In this document: piece after piece, positions 1 through 8,244 of the stretch
Layout: every line of letters starts with the position of its first letter
Numbering within the stretch: position 1 is the first letter of the stretch
Position numbers and translations under genes: made by a program
Notes under the pieces: model-generated
Databases searched by the model: none
The model's input: the letters and a program-made list of their open reading frames with translations, nothing else
What the model was told of the DNA's origin: nothing
Source of the DNA: Treponema sp.
GTDB lineage: Bacteria > Spirochaetota > Spirochaetia > Treponematales > Treponemataceae
Assembly: GCA_018385415.1 (NCBI GenBank)
Contig: JAHAZA010000044.1
Location: 1-11,332 of the forward strand
Direction of reading: 5' to 3'
Length of the DNA: 11,332 nucleotides

Positions 1-1
1 T

Positions 2-94
2 GAGTTCTATGGTCTTGGAAAAACAAATTACATGCTTTTCGAATCGAAAGAAGATAAACATCCTGGAGGTAGAATAGAATGTCAGACCTTTTAA
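2..94 (+). CDS. 3' end of an unrecognised protein (partial)
   Basis: An open frame enters from the left edge and runs 30 codons to a TAA at 92-94. The visible peptide begins EFYGLGKTNYMLF and ends RIECQTF. It is mostly polar, with no membrane segment. Its stop lies 16 bases inside the following DUF72 start (ATG at 79). That kind of overlap is typical of translationally coupled genes, and it is the main reason to believe the frame. I do not recognise the family, and the fragment is too short to assign a function. Confidence 0.45.
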   Translation, partial: EFYGLGKTNYMLFESKEDKHPGGRIECQTF

Positions 95-214
95 TCGGCA
101 CCAGCGGATATGATTACCCGGAATGGAAGGGTGTATTTTAATAATCATCCTAATGGTAGTGGGGCGAAGAATGGGCTGAAACTTAAAGAGATGGTTGCAG
201 AGGACTTTCTTTAA
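79..214 (+). pseudogene. DUF72 family protein, internally deleted and frameshifted remnant
   Basis: A GGAGG ribosome site (65-69) precedes ATG at 79. The first codons read MSDLLIGTSGYDYPEWKGV, the classic N-terminus of DUF72 (YecE-like, TIM-barrel) proteins, and then stop at TAA 139-141. In another frame, codons 134-214 read YFNNHPNGSGAKNGLKLKEM and end with TAA at 212-214. That matches the family's conserved C-terminal (V)YFNN...A.KNAL.LKE stretch. The family is usually about 240-300 residues, so some 200 internal codons are missing. The two ends meet in the short string GTATTTTA, which could belong to either side. This suggests a deletion between short direct repeats that also shifted the frame. 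The 3' part overlaps the end of vsr on the opposite strand. The gene cannot make a functional product. Confidence 0.8.
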
Positions 215-674
215 TCTCCAGAAAAGGCTCTTCAGGTTCTTCCAGCCACTGAATTATCTGGTCTTTGACAGCTTCAATTTTTTGTCTGGAGTTTTTACCG
301 CGGATTGCACATTCCCAGACAAAGCAGACACGCCAGCATTGGTCCTGATAAAACCTTAAGTTTTCGCCATCACGTTCTTTGTTGCGTACGAATTTCTTTT
401 TCCAGAAATCCTGATTTGATTTTGGGAATACAAAATAGCGGCAGCCTTCGTGAGCGTGCCAGAAGCAGCCGTTTATAAAAACAACTGCATAGTACCTCGG
501 GAAGATAAGGTCAGGTTTTCCCGGATAGCGCTTATCACAAATTCTATAGCGGAATCCTGCTTTCCAAAGAGCAGAACGAATCTGTTTTTCCGGCTTAGTA
601 TCTTTAGAACGGATATGAGACATATTCTTATGGCGGTTTTCCGTACAGTTTTCAAAAAAATCTTGTAAAAACAT
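183..674 (-). CDS. vsr: Very short patch repair endonuclease Vsr
   Basis: Vsr nicks 5' of the T in T:G mismatches left by deamination of 5-methylcytosine, starting short-patch repair. At 163 residues it is close to the E. coli protein (156). Visible hallmarks are the N-terminal KNMSHIRSKDTKPE (16-29), PGKPD with the catalytic Asp at 55, GCFWHAHEGC (69-78) supplying probable zinc ligands Cys70, His75 and Cys78, and WRVCFVWEC (114-122) with the last zinc Cys122. The position of E. coli His64 is Asn68 (FINGCFWH), which I recall in other Vsr proteins too. The upstream ATG is preferred because an in-frame Met18 start would lose the conserved ENRHKN lead-in. An AAGG lies about 10 bases upstream of the chosen start. 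The gene is divergent from the XRE operon. Its 3' end overlaps the DUF72 remnant, so its last residues may be recently acquired. No cytosine-C5 methyltransferase is in the window. Confidence 0.93.
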   Translation of the reverse strand: MFLQDFFENCTENRHKNMSHIRSKDTKPEKQIRSALWKAGFRYRICDKRYPGKPDLIFPRYYAVVFINGCFWHAHEGCRYFVFPKSNQDFWKKKFVRNKERDGENLRFYQDQCWRVCFVWECAIRGKNSRQKIEAVKDQIIQWLEEPEEPFLEIKESPLQPSL

Positions 675-681
675 GATATTT

Positions 682-713
682 TTTACCTTAAATCCTGTAT
701 GTTATGCTATAAT
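682..713 (+). promoter_or_regulatory. Probable extended -10 promoter of the defence operon
   Basis: TGCTATAAT at 705-713 is a perfect TATAAT hexamer with the TG extension. It ends 17 bases before the ATG of the XRE gene. No good -35 lies at 17-base spacing. The best T-rich match (TTTACC, 682-687) is too far away at 20 bases, as is common when an extended -10 is present. It is the only convincing promoter seen between vsr and the end of mod, so it probably drives all seven genes. No clear operator palindrome was found around it. Confidence 0.6.
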
Positions 714-730
714 GGATAGAAAGGTTTAAT

Positions 731-949
731 ATGGATGTAGATTATAGAAAACTTTGGAAGCTGCTTATTGATAAGGGAATTAAAAACAAAACAGAACTTA
801 TTGCCATGGCAGGTATTTCAACCAATATTTTAGCAAAACTTGGAAAGGGCGAATTTATTTCTATGGATAGTATGCAAAAGATTTGCAAAGCCCTTAATTG
901 TGATGTTGGCGACATTTGTGTTGTTAATGAAGTTAAACCGGAGAACTAG
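731..949 (+). CDS. Small XRE/Cro-C1 family transcriptional regulator
   Basis: This 72-residue protein is essentially one helix-turn-helix domain of the HTH_26 (Cro/C1) type. Visible landmarks are the N-terminal YRKLWKLLIDKGIKNKTEL (5-23), the turn and recognition helix in MAGISTNILAKLGKGE (26-41), and the conserved end MQKICKALNCDVGDI (48-62). An AAGG at 721-724 serves as ribosome site. The gene sits right behind the operon promoter. Its stop (947-949) lies 5 bases before the helicase ATG, so it is probably co-transcribed with the defence genes. By analogy with controller proteins of restriction-modification operons and XRE regulators of other defence operons, it probably represses or times expression of the operon. 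That role is inferred from position only. The family call is firm; the target site is unknown. Confidence 0.88.
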   Translation: MDVDYRKLWKLLIDKGIKNKTELIAMAGISTNILAKLGKGEFISMDSMQKICKALNCDVGDICVVNEVKPEN

Positions 950-954
950 GAAAA

Positions 955-3900
955 ATGGAACTTATAGATAACATAAATAAGACTCTTGCATTAGACTTAA
1001 AGGAGACCATTAAAACAGGTAGCAAAATCTCTATCGCAGCAAGTTGTTTCTCTATTTATGCTTATCAGGAACTTAAGGAGCAGCTGGAAGGAATTGATCA
1101 ACTGCAGTTTATTTTTACATCCCCGACATTTACAACTGAAAAAGCAAAAAAAGAAAAGCGTGAATTCTATATTCCAAAGTTAAACCGTGAACGCAGCCTT
1201 TATGGAACTGAGTTTGAAGTAAAACTTCGTAATGAACTTTCTCAGAAAGCTATTGCTAAAGAATGTGCTGAATGGATTAAGCAGAAAGTTGTTTTTAAGT
1301 CTAATCAGACTAATCAGATTATGTCTGGATTTGTGAATGTTGATGATACCAGCTATATGCCTATTCAGGGATTTACGACTGTTGATTTGGGATGTGAAAA
1401 AGGAAACAATGCTTACAACATTGTAAATAAAATTGAAGCCCCTTTAAGTAATGCTTATCTTCAACTTTTTGACCAGCTATGGAATGATAAGGAAAAGCTG
1501 CAAGAAGTAACTGATGTTGTTATTGAAAATATAACTGCTGCATATAACGAAAACGCTCCTGAGTTTCTGTACTTTGTTACTCTTTATAATATTTTCAATG
1601 AATTCCTTGAAGACATAAACGAGGATGTTTTACCTAATGAAGCAACGGGATTTAAGAATACTAAAATCTGGAACAAGCTTTATAACTTTCAGAGAGATGC
1701 TGTTCTTGCAATTATCAACAAACTTGAAAAGTTTAATGGTTGTATTCTTGCTGATAGCGTTGGTCTTGGTAAAACTTTTACGGCTCTTGCTGTTATAAAA
1801 TATTATGAGTGCCGTAATAAAAACTGTCTGGTGCTTTGTCCTAAAAAGCTTACTAATAACTGGAATACTTACAAGGATAACTACATAAACAACCCGATTG
1901 CAGAAGACCGCATGAATTATACTGTTCTTTATCATACTGACTTAAGCAGAACTTACGGTAATTCTAACGGTATTGATTTGGCTCGTATTCGTTGGGATAA
2001 CTACGATTTAGTTGTAATTGATGAATCTCATAACTTTCGTAATGGCGGTAAGCTTGAACTTGATGATGAGGAAGACGAAAAGTTCAACCGATATGCTGTT
2101 CTTATGCGTAATGTTATTCGTAAAGGTGTTAGAACAAAAGTTCTTATGCTTTCTGCTACTCCTGTAAATAACCGCTTTAATGACCTTAAGAATCAACTGG
2201 CTCTTGCTTATGAAGGAAATGAAAATAACATCAACGATAAATTAAACATTACAAAGCCTTTGTCTGATGTTTTTAGAAATGCTCAGAAAGCATTTAATAA
2301 ATGGAGCGAATATCCGGAAAAAGAAAGAACAACAGAAAATCTTTTGCAGATGCTTGATTTTGACTTCTTTGAAATTCTGGACAGCGTAACAATTGCCCGT
2401 TCAAGAAAACATATTCAAAAGTATTATGATACTTCTGCAATTGGAACTTTCCCTAAACGAAATAAACCAGAATCTGTTTCAACACCTTTAACTGATTTAC
2501 CAAATGCGGTAACTTACAATGAAATCTTTGACCATTTAATGAAGCTGTATCTTTCTGTTTATACGCCTTCTTTGTATATTTTGCCAAGCAAGCTTTCTAA
2601 ATATACGGATATGTTTGATGACGAAATTGCGGTTGGTATTACTCAGATTGGTCGTGAACAGGGAATTAAAAGAATTACAGCCATCAGCTTGATGAAACGA
2701 ATGGAAAGTTCTATTTATTCTTTCCGTCTCACTCTTGAGCGCATTAATGAACAGATTACAGAAACTATTCACACAATTGAACAGTATAAAACTTCTAAGG
2801 CAGCTGGCAAAATTGATGTTACTGATATTACAGAATCAATAGATGACTTAGACACAGAAGATATGAACGATGATATTTTCTCTATCGGTAAGAAAGTAAG
2901 AATTGATCTTGCTGATATGGATTACTTATCGTGGCAGCGTTCACTTGAACATGATAAAGAGATTTTTGATCTTTTGGATTCTCTTGTTCTTGATATTACT
3001 CCTGAACATGATTTGAAATTACAGGAATTAATCAGAAAAATAAAATATAAAATTGAACATCCAATTAATGAAGGAAACAAAAAAGTTATTGTCTTTTCTG
3101 CATTCTCTGATACAGCGGAATATCTTTATCAGAATATCTCTGGCGTACTCAAAAATGAATACAACGTAAATACTGCACTTATTACAGGAAACATTGACGG
3201 TAAGACTACTATAGAAAAACTGCCAAGAGATTTGAATACTGTTCTTACTTGTTTCTCTCCAATTTCAAAAGACAGAGATATTTTATTTGAAAAGAATCCT
3301 GGCGATATTGATGTACTTATTGCAACAGACTGTATTTCCGAAGGTCAGAACTTGCAGGACTGTGATTACCTTATAAACTATGATATTCACTGGAACCCTG
3401 TTCGTATTATACAGCGCTTTGGACGAATTGACCGTATTGGTAGTAAGAACGCAGTTATTCAGCTTGTAAACTTCTGGCCTGATATTTCGCTTGATGAATA
3501 TATTAACCTGAAAGCTCGTGTAGAAACACGAATGAAGATTGTTGATATGACAGCAACTGGTGATGATAATATTATTGATCCAGAGCAGCAGAAAGACATG
3601 GAATACAGAAAAGCCCAGCTGCAGCGTTTGAAAGATGAAGTTGTAGATATGGAAGATATGACTTCTGGAATTTCAATCATGGACCTGGGCTTAAATGAAT
3701 TCAGACTGGACTTGCTGCAATATATAAAAGATGGGCATTCAGTTGAGCATACACCATTTGGTCTTCATGCTGTTGTGCAAAAAACAGATGAACTACCGGA
3801 AGGAATTATTTTTGTATTAAAGAATCGTTCAAATTCTGTAAATATAAAGAACCAGAACAGACTCCATCCTTTCTATATGATTTATATTAGAAATGATGGC

Positions 3901-4203
3901 GGAATAGAAATAAATCATCTGGATGCAAAAAAGCTTTTGGATACTGTAAGATTGCTTTGTAGAGGAAAATCAGAACCTATAAAGAATCTGTGTGATGCAT
4001 TTAATAAAGAAACAAAGAACGGCTGCAATATGAAAGACTGTTCCCGCTTACTCAGTGAAGCAATTGAATCTATTATTGAGAATAAAGAAGTAAGTGATAT
4101 CGATTCTTTCTTGAGTGGTAATACAGTGGACTTCAAGCATACACAAATTAAAGGTCTGGATGATTTTGAATTAATCTGTTTCTTTGTTGTAAAGGGAGAA
4201 TAG
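955..4203 (+). CDS. SNF2-class superfamily 2 helicase with PLD-like N-terminal region
   Basis: A 1082-residue DNA-dependent ATPase or translocase. The helicase core is complete: Walker A ADSVGLGKT (GLGKT about 270-274), motif II DESH (356-359), motif III SATP (400-403), motif V ATDCISEGQNLQ, and motif VI QRFGRIDRIG (820-829). DESH and the overall layout place it with SNF2/RapA-like helicases. Residues 1 to about 170 resemble the phospholipase D-like domain often fused to such helicases: ISIAASCFSIYAYQEL near 25-40 and a later QGFTTVDLG where PLD proteins have a substrate-loop motif. I see no HxKxxxxD motif, so this part is probably inactive as a nuclease. A long insertion with acidic stretches lies between the two RecA lobes (about 600-660). 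The ATG follows the XRE stop by 5 bases, and DUF4391 follows one base after its stop. It probably supplies the motor of the operon's DNA-sensing or restriction complex. Confidence 0.88.
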   Translation: MELIDNINKTLALDLKETIKTGSKISIAASCFSIYAYQELKEQLEGIDQLQFIFTSPTFTTEKAKKEKREFYIPKLNRERSLYGTEFEVKLRNELSQKAIAKECAEWIKQKVVFKSNQTNQIMSGFVNVDDTSYMPIQGFTTVDLGCEKGNNAYNIVNKIEAPLSNAYLQLFDQLWNDKEKLQEVTDVVIENITAAYNENAPEFLYFVTLYNIFNEFLEDINEDVLPNEATGFKNTKIWNKLYNFQRDAVLAIINKLEKFNGCILADSVGLGKTFTALAVIKYYECRNKNCLVLCPKKLTNNWNTYKDNYINNPIAEDRMNYTVLYHTDLSRTYGNSNGIDLARIRWDNYDLVVIDESHNFRNGGKLELDDEEDEKFNRYAVLMRNVIRKGVRTKVLMLSATPVNNRFNDLKNQLALAYEGNENNINDKLNITKPLSDVFRNAQKAFNKWSEYPEKERTTENLLQMLDFDFFEILDSVTIARSRKHIQKYYDTSAIGTFPKRNKPESVSTPLTDLPNAVTYNEIFDHLMKLYLSVYTPSLYILPSKLSKYTDMFDDEIAVGITQIGREQGIKRITAISLMKRMESSIYSFRLTLERINEQITETIHTIEQYKTSKAAGKIDVTDITESIDDLDTEDMNDDIFSIGKKVRIDLADMDYLSWQRSLEHDKEIFDLLDSLVLDITPEHDLKLQELIRKIKYKIEHPINEGNKKVIVFSAFSDTAEYLYQNISGVLKNEYNVNTALITGNIDGKTTIEKLPRDLNTVLTCFSPISKDRDILFEKNPGDIDVLIATDCISEGQNLQDCDYLINYDIHWNPVRIIQRFGRIDRIGSKNAVIQLVNFWPDISLDEYINLKARVETRMKIVDMTATGDDNIIDPEQQKDMEYRKAQLQRLKDEVVDMEDMTSGISIMDLGLNEFRLDLLQYIKDGHSVEHTPFGLHAVVQKTDELPEGIIFVLKNRSNSVNIKNQNRLHPFYMIYIRNDGGIEINHLDAKKLLDTVRLLCRGKSEPIKNLCDAFNKETKNGCNMKDCSRLLSEAIESIIENKEVSDIDSFLSGNTVDFKHTQIKGLDDFELICFFVVKGE

Positions 4204-4204
4204 A

Positions 4205-4813
4205 ATGTTTAATCTCCCGGAAGTTACAGAACTAAGAAAGGCTTTACCGAAAGCCCAGATTTACAGAAAGTTTGAACTTACAAATGCTCAAGTTGCAAAG
4301 TTTGATGCTGACATAAGTCGCATTGATATTGTAAACGAAGTAAGTTCAAGAACTATTCCTGCAATTCAGGAAGGACAGAAAGTAAAAAGCTTTTATCTTT
4401 TGAGCGTTACTCTTAAGACAAAAGACTATGAGCCAAAGAATATTGAACGAATTGCAAAACTGATTCCACAGAATCTTATTTTTGCATTACAGTTTGAAGA
4501 AGAGATTCAGCTGGCAGTGTTTTGTGAAAAGCTATTCACTACAAAATGGATGCCGGAAACAAAAGCTTCAATTGAACTTTCTGGTTTGAACTTTGATGAC
4601 GTTTGGGAAAATATCATCAAAAAAATAGAAGGTGGCGAATGGAATAACGACCTTACTCTTGAAGAAAATATAGAGATTAAGGAAAAGCAGGAAAAACTGC
4701 AAAAAGAAATTGAACGGCTTGAAAAACTTGCACGTAAGGAAGTTCAACCTAAAAAGAAGTTTGAACTTGTGAACCAAAAAAGAAAACTGGAAGAGGAATT
4801 AAGAAAGTTGTAG
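4205..4813 (+). CDS. DUF4391 family protein
   Basis: A 202-residue soluble protein that I match to DUF4391 from its N-terminal LPKAQIYRKFELTNAQ (14-29), DADISRIDIVNEVSSRTI (34-51) and central LIPQNLIFALQFEEEIQLAVF (86-106). Its biochemical role is not known to me. The C-terminal quarter (about 150-202) is rich in Glu and Lys with heptad-like Leu spacing and is probably a coiled coil for protein contact. The ATG lies one base after the helicase stop, with GGGAG at 4194-4198 as ribosome site. From memory, DUF4391 genes commonly sit beside PLD/SNF2-type helicases and type III-like Mod genes. Here the expected Mod partner is displaced more than 4 kb downstream by the SIR2-HerA block. I infer an adaptor or accessory subunit of the helicase-Mod complex. 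Confidence 0.75.
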   Translation: MFNLPEVTELRKALPKAQIYRKFELTNAQVAKFDADISRIDIVNEVSSRTIPAIQEGQKVKSFYLLSVTLKTKDYEPKNIERIAKLIPQNLIFALQFEEEIQLAVFCEKLFTTKWMPETKASIELSGLNFDDVWENIIKKIEGGEWNNDLTLEENIEIKEKQEKLQKEIERLEKLARKEVQPKKKFELVNQKRKLEEELRKL

Positions 4814-4817
4814 GAGG
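4812..4817 (+). promoter_or_regulatory. Strong ribosome binding site for the SIR2 gene
   Basis: AGGAGG, a near-perfect anti-16S match, overlaps the DUF4391 stop codon (4811-4813) and lies 7 bases before a TTG at 4825. It decides the start: TTG is rare, but no nearby in-frame ATG has comparable support, and ribosomes ending DUF4391 would reload here. Confidence 0.85.
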
Positions 4818-4824
4818 ATTTAAG

Positions 4825-6162
4825 TTGAATATTATAAAAGTGCGGGAAGATAAAAGCCCTATTGAATTTGAAATAGATTCAGAACAAAAAGGTTTATTTA
4901 AACTAAAAGAAGATGGAACTACATATATTAATGATAAAGGAAACTTTTCAGAGCTGGAATTACGTTCTCGTGTAGAACCATGGCTCTCTTCTCTTTTCCA
5001 GTCAGAACACCTTTCTATATTATTAGGTAGTGGACTTAGTTCGGCTATACAGTATGAAGCGACTGAAAGTTCTGATAACGGAATGTCTGCATTAGATTTT
5101 ACTGAAACAAAATACAAAGATAAGATTAAAGAATTTGCTTCTAAAAGTGCAGAGAAATCTGGACGTGGAAAACCGAATATTGAAGATTTTATTAGAGTTG
5201 CAAATGAATTATTGCGTGGTTTAGAAATATCTGAATCTGATAAGGATGAAGAAGAAGTTCTAAGAAATGAACTCAATAAAATTATTGAGAATTTTACAAG
5301 AAATATTTCAACGATTGAAAATACCATTGCAACAGCTGAATTAGACAAAAGAGAAAAAGCATTTCAACTCCTTGTTTCATTCCTAATGAGTTTCGCTAGT
5401 AGAACTGGTACAAGAGACAGACTTCACATTTTTACAACCAACTATGATAGGCTTATTGAAGAAGGAGCTGATATTGCAGGTCTTCATTTGATTGATAGAT
5501 TTGTTGGTAGCTTAAATCCAATCTTTAGATCTTCTCGTCTTGATATTGATATGCATTATAATCCGCCAGGAATTAGAGGTGAACCAAGATATCTTGAAGG
5601 CGTTGCAAAATACACAAAACTGCATGGTTCAATAGACTGGGTTGAAACTGATTCTCATAATATAAGAAAAATCGGTATGCCATTTGGAGCAAAAACTTTA
5701 GCTCCATTCTTAGAAGCTGCAAATGTACCAGAAAACTATCAAAAAGTTTTGATTTATCCAAATTCTTCAAAAGATAGAGAAACTGCAGAATATCCTTATG
5801 TTGAATTGTTCAGAGATTTTGCTGCTGCACTTTGTCGTCCTAACTCAACACTAGTACTTTATGGTTATAGTTTTGGAGATGATCATATCAATAGAATTAT
5901 TGCTGATATGTTAACTATTCCTTCAACACATTTAGTAATAATTGCTTACAATGATGAAGGTAATCGTGCTATAAACTTCTATAATAATTGTGGGCATATA
6001 GACCAGATTTCATTATTTATTGGTGAAGATATAGCAAATATAAAAGCATTAACAAGTTTATACCTTCCTAAGTCTGCTATTGATAAGACTTCTATTAAGA
6101 TGGCTGAATTAATAAAAGCGCGTATTACAACAAAAGATGATACACCAGAGGAGAAAAAATAA
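4825..6162 (+). CDS. SIR2-domain protein, probable NAD-hydrolysing defence effector
   Basis: A 445-residue SIR2-like (SIR2_2) protein. The Rossmann-type NAD-binding signatures are present in order: LLGSGLSSA (GSGLS 68-72), TTNYDRLIE with Asn206, KLHGSIDW with the catalytic-type His267, and the late YGYSFGDDHINRII (346-359). The key Asn and His are both intact, so it is predicted to be active. Standalone bacterial SIR2 proteins with these motifs act in anti-phage defence by depleting NAD+. When paired with a HerA ATPase they form the SIR2-HerA (Nezha) system, in which the two assemble into a large complex. Here HerA starts 3 bases after the SIR2 stop. An acidic, helical stretch (about 115-180) is inserted between the GSG and TTNYD motifs. 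The start is TTG at 4825, set by the AGGAGG site. I am confident in the domain and the pairing; the trigger is unknown. Confidence 0.9.
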   Translation: MNIIKVREDKSPIEFEIDSEQKGLFKLKEDGTTYINDKGNFSELELRSRVEPWLSSLFQSEHLSILLGSGLSSAIQYEATESSDNGMSALDFTETKYKDKIKEFASKSAEKSGRGKPNIEDFIRVANELLRGLEISESDKDEEEVLRNELNKIIENFTRNISTIENTIATAELDKREKAFQLLVSFLMSFASRTGTRDRLHIFTTNYDRLIEEGADIAGLHLIDRFVGSLNPIFRSSRLDIDMHYNPPGIRGEPRYLEGVAKYTKLHGSIDWVETDSHNIRKIGMPFGAKTLAPFLEAANVPENYQKVLIYPNSSKDRETAEYPYVELFRDFAAALCRPNSTLVLYGYSFGDDHINRIIADMLTIPSTHLVIIAYNDEGNRAINFYNNCGHIDQISLFIGEDIANIKALTSLYLPKSAIDKTSIKMAELIKARITTKDDTPEEKK

Positions 6163-6165
6163 AAA

Positions 6166-8244
6166 ATGATGTCTCCAATTGAGAACTCGGAAAGTTTACG
6201 AGTTGGTACAATAGATTTTATTTCTCCTGATGAAATTAAAGTTCTTCTTGATATAGAAGTTCCGAATGATATTGCTTTAAATACTGGAGTTCCTCGTTCA
6301 TTCCCTAGAATAAATGGATATGTATTGTTTTCTTGTGAAAATGGTTATTTAGTCGGACAAATTAACTGGATTACAATTGAGCGTTCACAATATCCAAAAA
6401 GACGAGGAATCCAAGATTTTGGAATTATCGATTTACCATTTCCTTTGAGAATTATAAGTATTAATCCGCTTGGAGTTTTGCGTTATTCAAAACAATCAAC
6501 TACTGGAAAAATTGAATATGAGTTTTCAAGAGGAATAGATATTTTCCCTACAGTTGGAGACCCTGCATACCTACCAACAGAAGAACAATTAAAAGCTATT
6601 ATTGAAAATGGCGAAAACCGACGTGTACAAATAGGAACAAGCCCATTGTGTGGAAATGCCGTTGTTTCTGTTGATCCAGATAAATTGTTTGGAAGACATG
6701 TTGCTGTTCTTGGAAATACAGGAAGTGGAAAGTCTTGTTCTGTTGCAGGATTAATAAGATGGTCAATCGAAGCGACTGAGAAAAAATCAAACTCTCGTTT
6801 TATTATACTTGATCCTAATGGAGAATACTCTGAATGTTTTTCAGATTTTAATAATGTGAATCGTTTTGCAGTTGAACCTGATACTGATAAAAAAATAAAA
6901 CAATTAAAAGTACCATTATGGTTATGGAATACAGACGAATGGATTGCTTTTACGCAGGCAGGTGGAAAAGCTCAAAAGCCAACTCTTATTCAAGCATTAA
7001 GAAGTGTAAGAGATGATATTCAATTAACTGAATCGAAATTAAAAAGATTTTTGAAAATCATTACTTCTATACTTAAAATTGAATTAAAATCACAAAATCC
7101 ATATGCAGGAGCAGGAAAAACAAAAGGATTTACAGAAAGACTTATAATATATAAAAATGACTTGAATACATTGGTTGATGATGATTCTCCCGAAAAGGAA
7201 ATTTCAGATGATTTAATTGAAAAACTCGATGCATTTATAAACAATCCTGCTAATGGAAATACAACCTGGCCTGCTTATTCATTTGAAGCAATGAATGAAT
7301 TATATAATAGTTTTTTAGAAGCTTATAAAACTAGCGGTGGAACAGAGAATGATTTCTTACCAATAGATGAGAATAGACCTTTGCCATTTTCTGGTGAAAG
7401 TTTTCTTGCAAGTATTGAAGCAAATGCAGAGTTAATGGGTACAAGTGAATACGTTGAAACCATGCGTATGCGAGTTCAAACATTGCTTTCAGACAAACAC
7501 CTAAAACCTGTAATTAGTTATGAACCTGACTACACATTAGAGCAATGGCTTGAAGACTATATTTGTCCTAAAACAGAAGACTCTTCAGCAATTACAATTA
7601 TAGATTTATCTTTACTACCTAGCGAAATGACTCATATTATTGCTTCTGTAATTGCAAGAATGACTCTAGAATCTTTACAGCGTTACAGAAAAGTTAATAA
7701 TGGAAAAACTCTTCCAACAACAATTGTTATGGAAGAAGCACATACGTTTATAAAAAGATATAATGATGATACTGAAACTTATTCTGCTTCTTCAACTTGT
7801 GCTAAGATTTTTGAAAAAATTGCACGTGAAGGAAGAAAATTTGGTTTAGGTTTAGTTTTATCTTCACAAAGACCAAGTGAACTTTCCCCAACTGTACTTT
7901 CACAGTGTAATACATTCTTATTACATAGAATCTCAAATGACAGAGATCAGGAATTAGTTCACAGACTTGTACCAGATAACTTAAGAGGATTGTTAAGAGA
8001 TTTACCTTCTTTACCTTCAAGAAATGCTATTCTTTTAGGCTGGGCAACTGAGCTTCCTATACTGGTACAAATGAAACATTTACCAGAAGATAAAAGACCG
8101 AAATCAAATGATCCAGAATACTGGAAATACTGGACTGAAAATAAAGAAACAGTTGACTGGCAATCAATAGCTGATGACTGGCAAGATAAAGAAATTGCAG
8201 CAATAAGTGAAAACACAGAGAATACAGATGAACATAATAATTGA
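6166..8244 (+). CDS. HerA-type hexameric ATPase/translocase (SIR2 partner)
   Basis: A 692-residue HerA/FtsK-like ATPase (DUF87 family). The N-terminal ~100 residues form the HAS-barrel region (RVGTIDFISPDEIKVLLDIE near 12-31). The ATPase core has Walker A GNTGSGKS (183-190), Walker B ending MEEAH (522-526), and the HerA-typical SSQRPSELS (566-574) followed by CNTFLLHRISNDRDQELV, which carries the sensor and arginine-finger region. About 200 residues of helical insertion separate Walker A from Walker B, as in defence HerA proteins. HerA hexamers translocate DNA and act as the platform for SIR2 or nuclease partners. GAGGAG at 6148-6153 is the likely ribosome site, with ATG at 6166 (a second ATG follows directly). 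Its 3' end overlaps the next gene by 17 bases. Base composition is AT-rich: hand-counted 60-base samples at 6841 and 7201 have 25-27% GC. Confidence 0.92.
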   Translation: MMSPIENSESLRVGTIDFISPDEIKVLLDIEVPNDIALNTGVPRSFPRINGYVLFSCENGYLVGQINWITIERSQYPKRRGIQDFGIIDLPFPLRIISINPLGVLRYSKQSTTGKIEYEFSRGIDIFPTVGDPAYLPTEEQLKAIIENGENRRVQIGTSPLCGNAVVSVDPDKLFGRHVAVLGNTGSGKSCSVAGLIRWSIEATEKKSNSRFIILDPNGEYSECFSDFNNVNRFAVEPDTDKKIKQLKVPLWLWNTDEWIAFTQAGGKAQKPTLIQALRSVRDDIQLTESKLKRFLKIITSILKIELKSQNPYAGAGKTKGFTERLIIYKNDLNTLVDDDSPEKEISDDLIEKLDAFINNPANGNTTWPAYSFEAMNELYNSFLEAYKTSGGTENDFLPIDENRPLPFSGESFLASIEANAELMGTSEYVETMRMRVQTLLSDKHLKPVISYEPDYTLEQWLEDYICPKTEDSSAITIIDLSLLPSEMTHIIASVIARMTLESLQRYRKVNNGKTLPTTIVMEEAHTFIKRYNDDTETYSASSTCAKIFEKIAREGRKFGLGLVLSSQRPSELSPTVLSQCNTFLLHRISNDRDQELVHRLVPDNLRGLLRDLPSLPSRNAILLGWATELPILVQMKHLPEDKRPKSNDPEYWKYWTENKETVDWQSIADDWQDKEIAAISENTENTDEHNN

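Noticed and set aside
450..668. Plus-strand open frame opposite vsr
   Set aside because: Vsr motifs are complete on the minus strand, and this frame shows no domain.
4749..5348. 199-codon minus-strand open frame opposite the end of DUF4391 and the start of SIR2
   Set aside because: The product is Ser/Phe-rich with no recognisable domain, and it lies opposite a well-supported SIR2 gene. It is a shadow frame.
8207..8227. GTG at 8207 as start of the gene after HerA
   Set aside because: There is no ribosome site, and it would deepen the overlap with HerA. ATG 8228 in the same frame is simpler.
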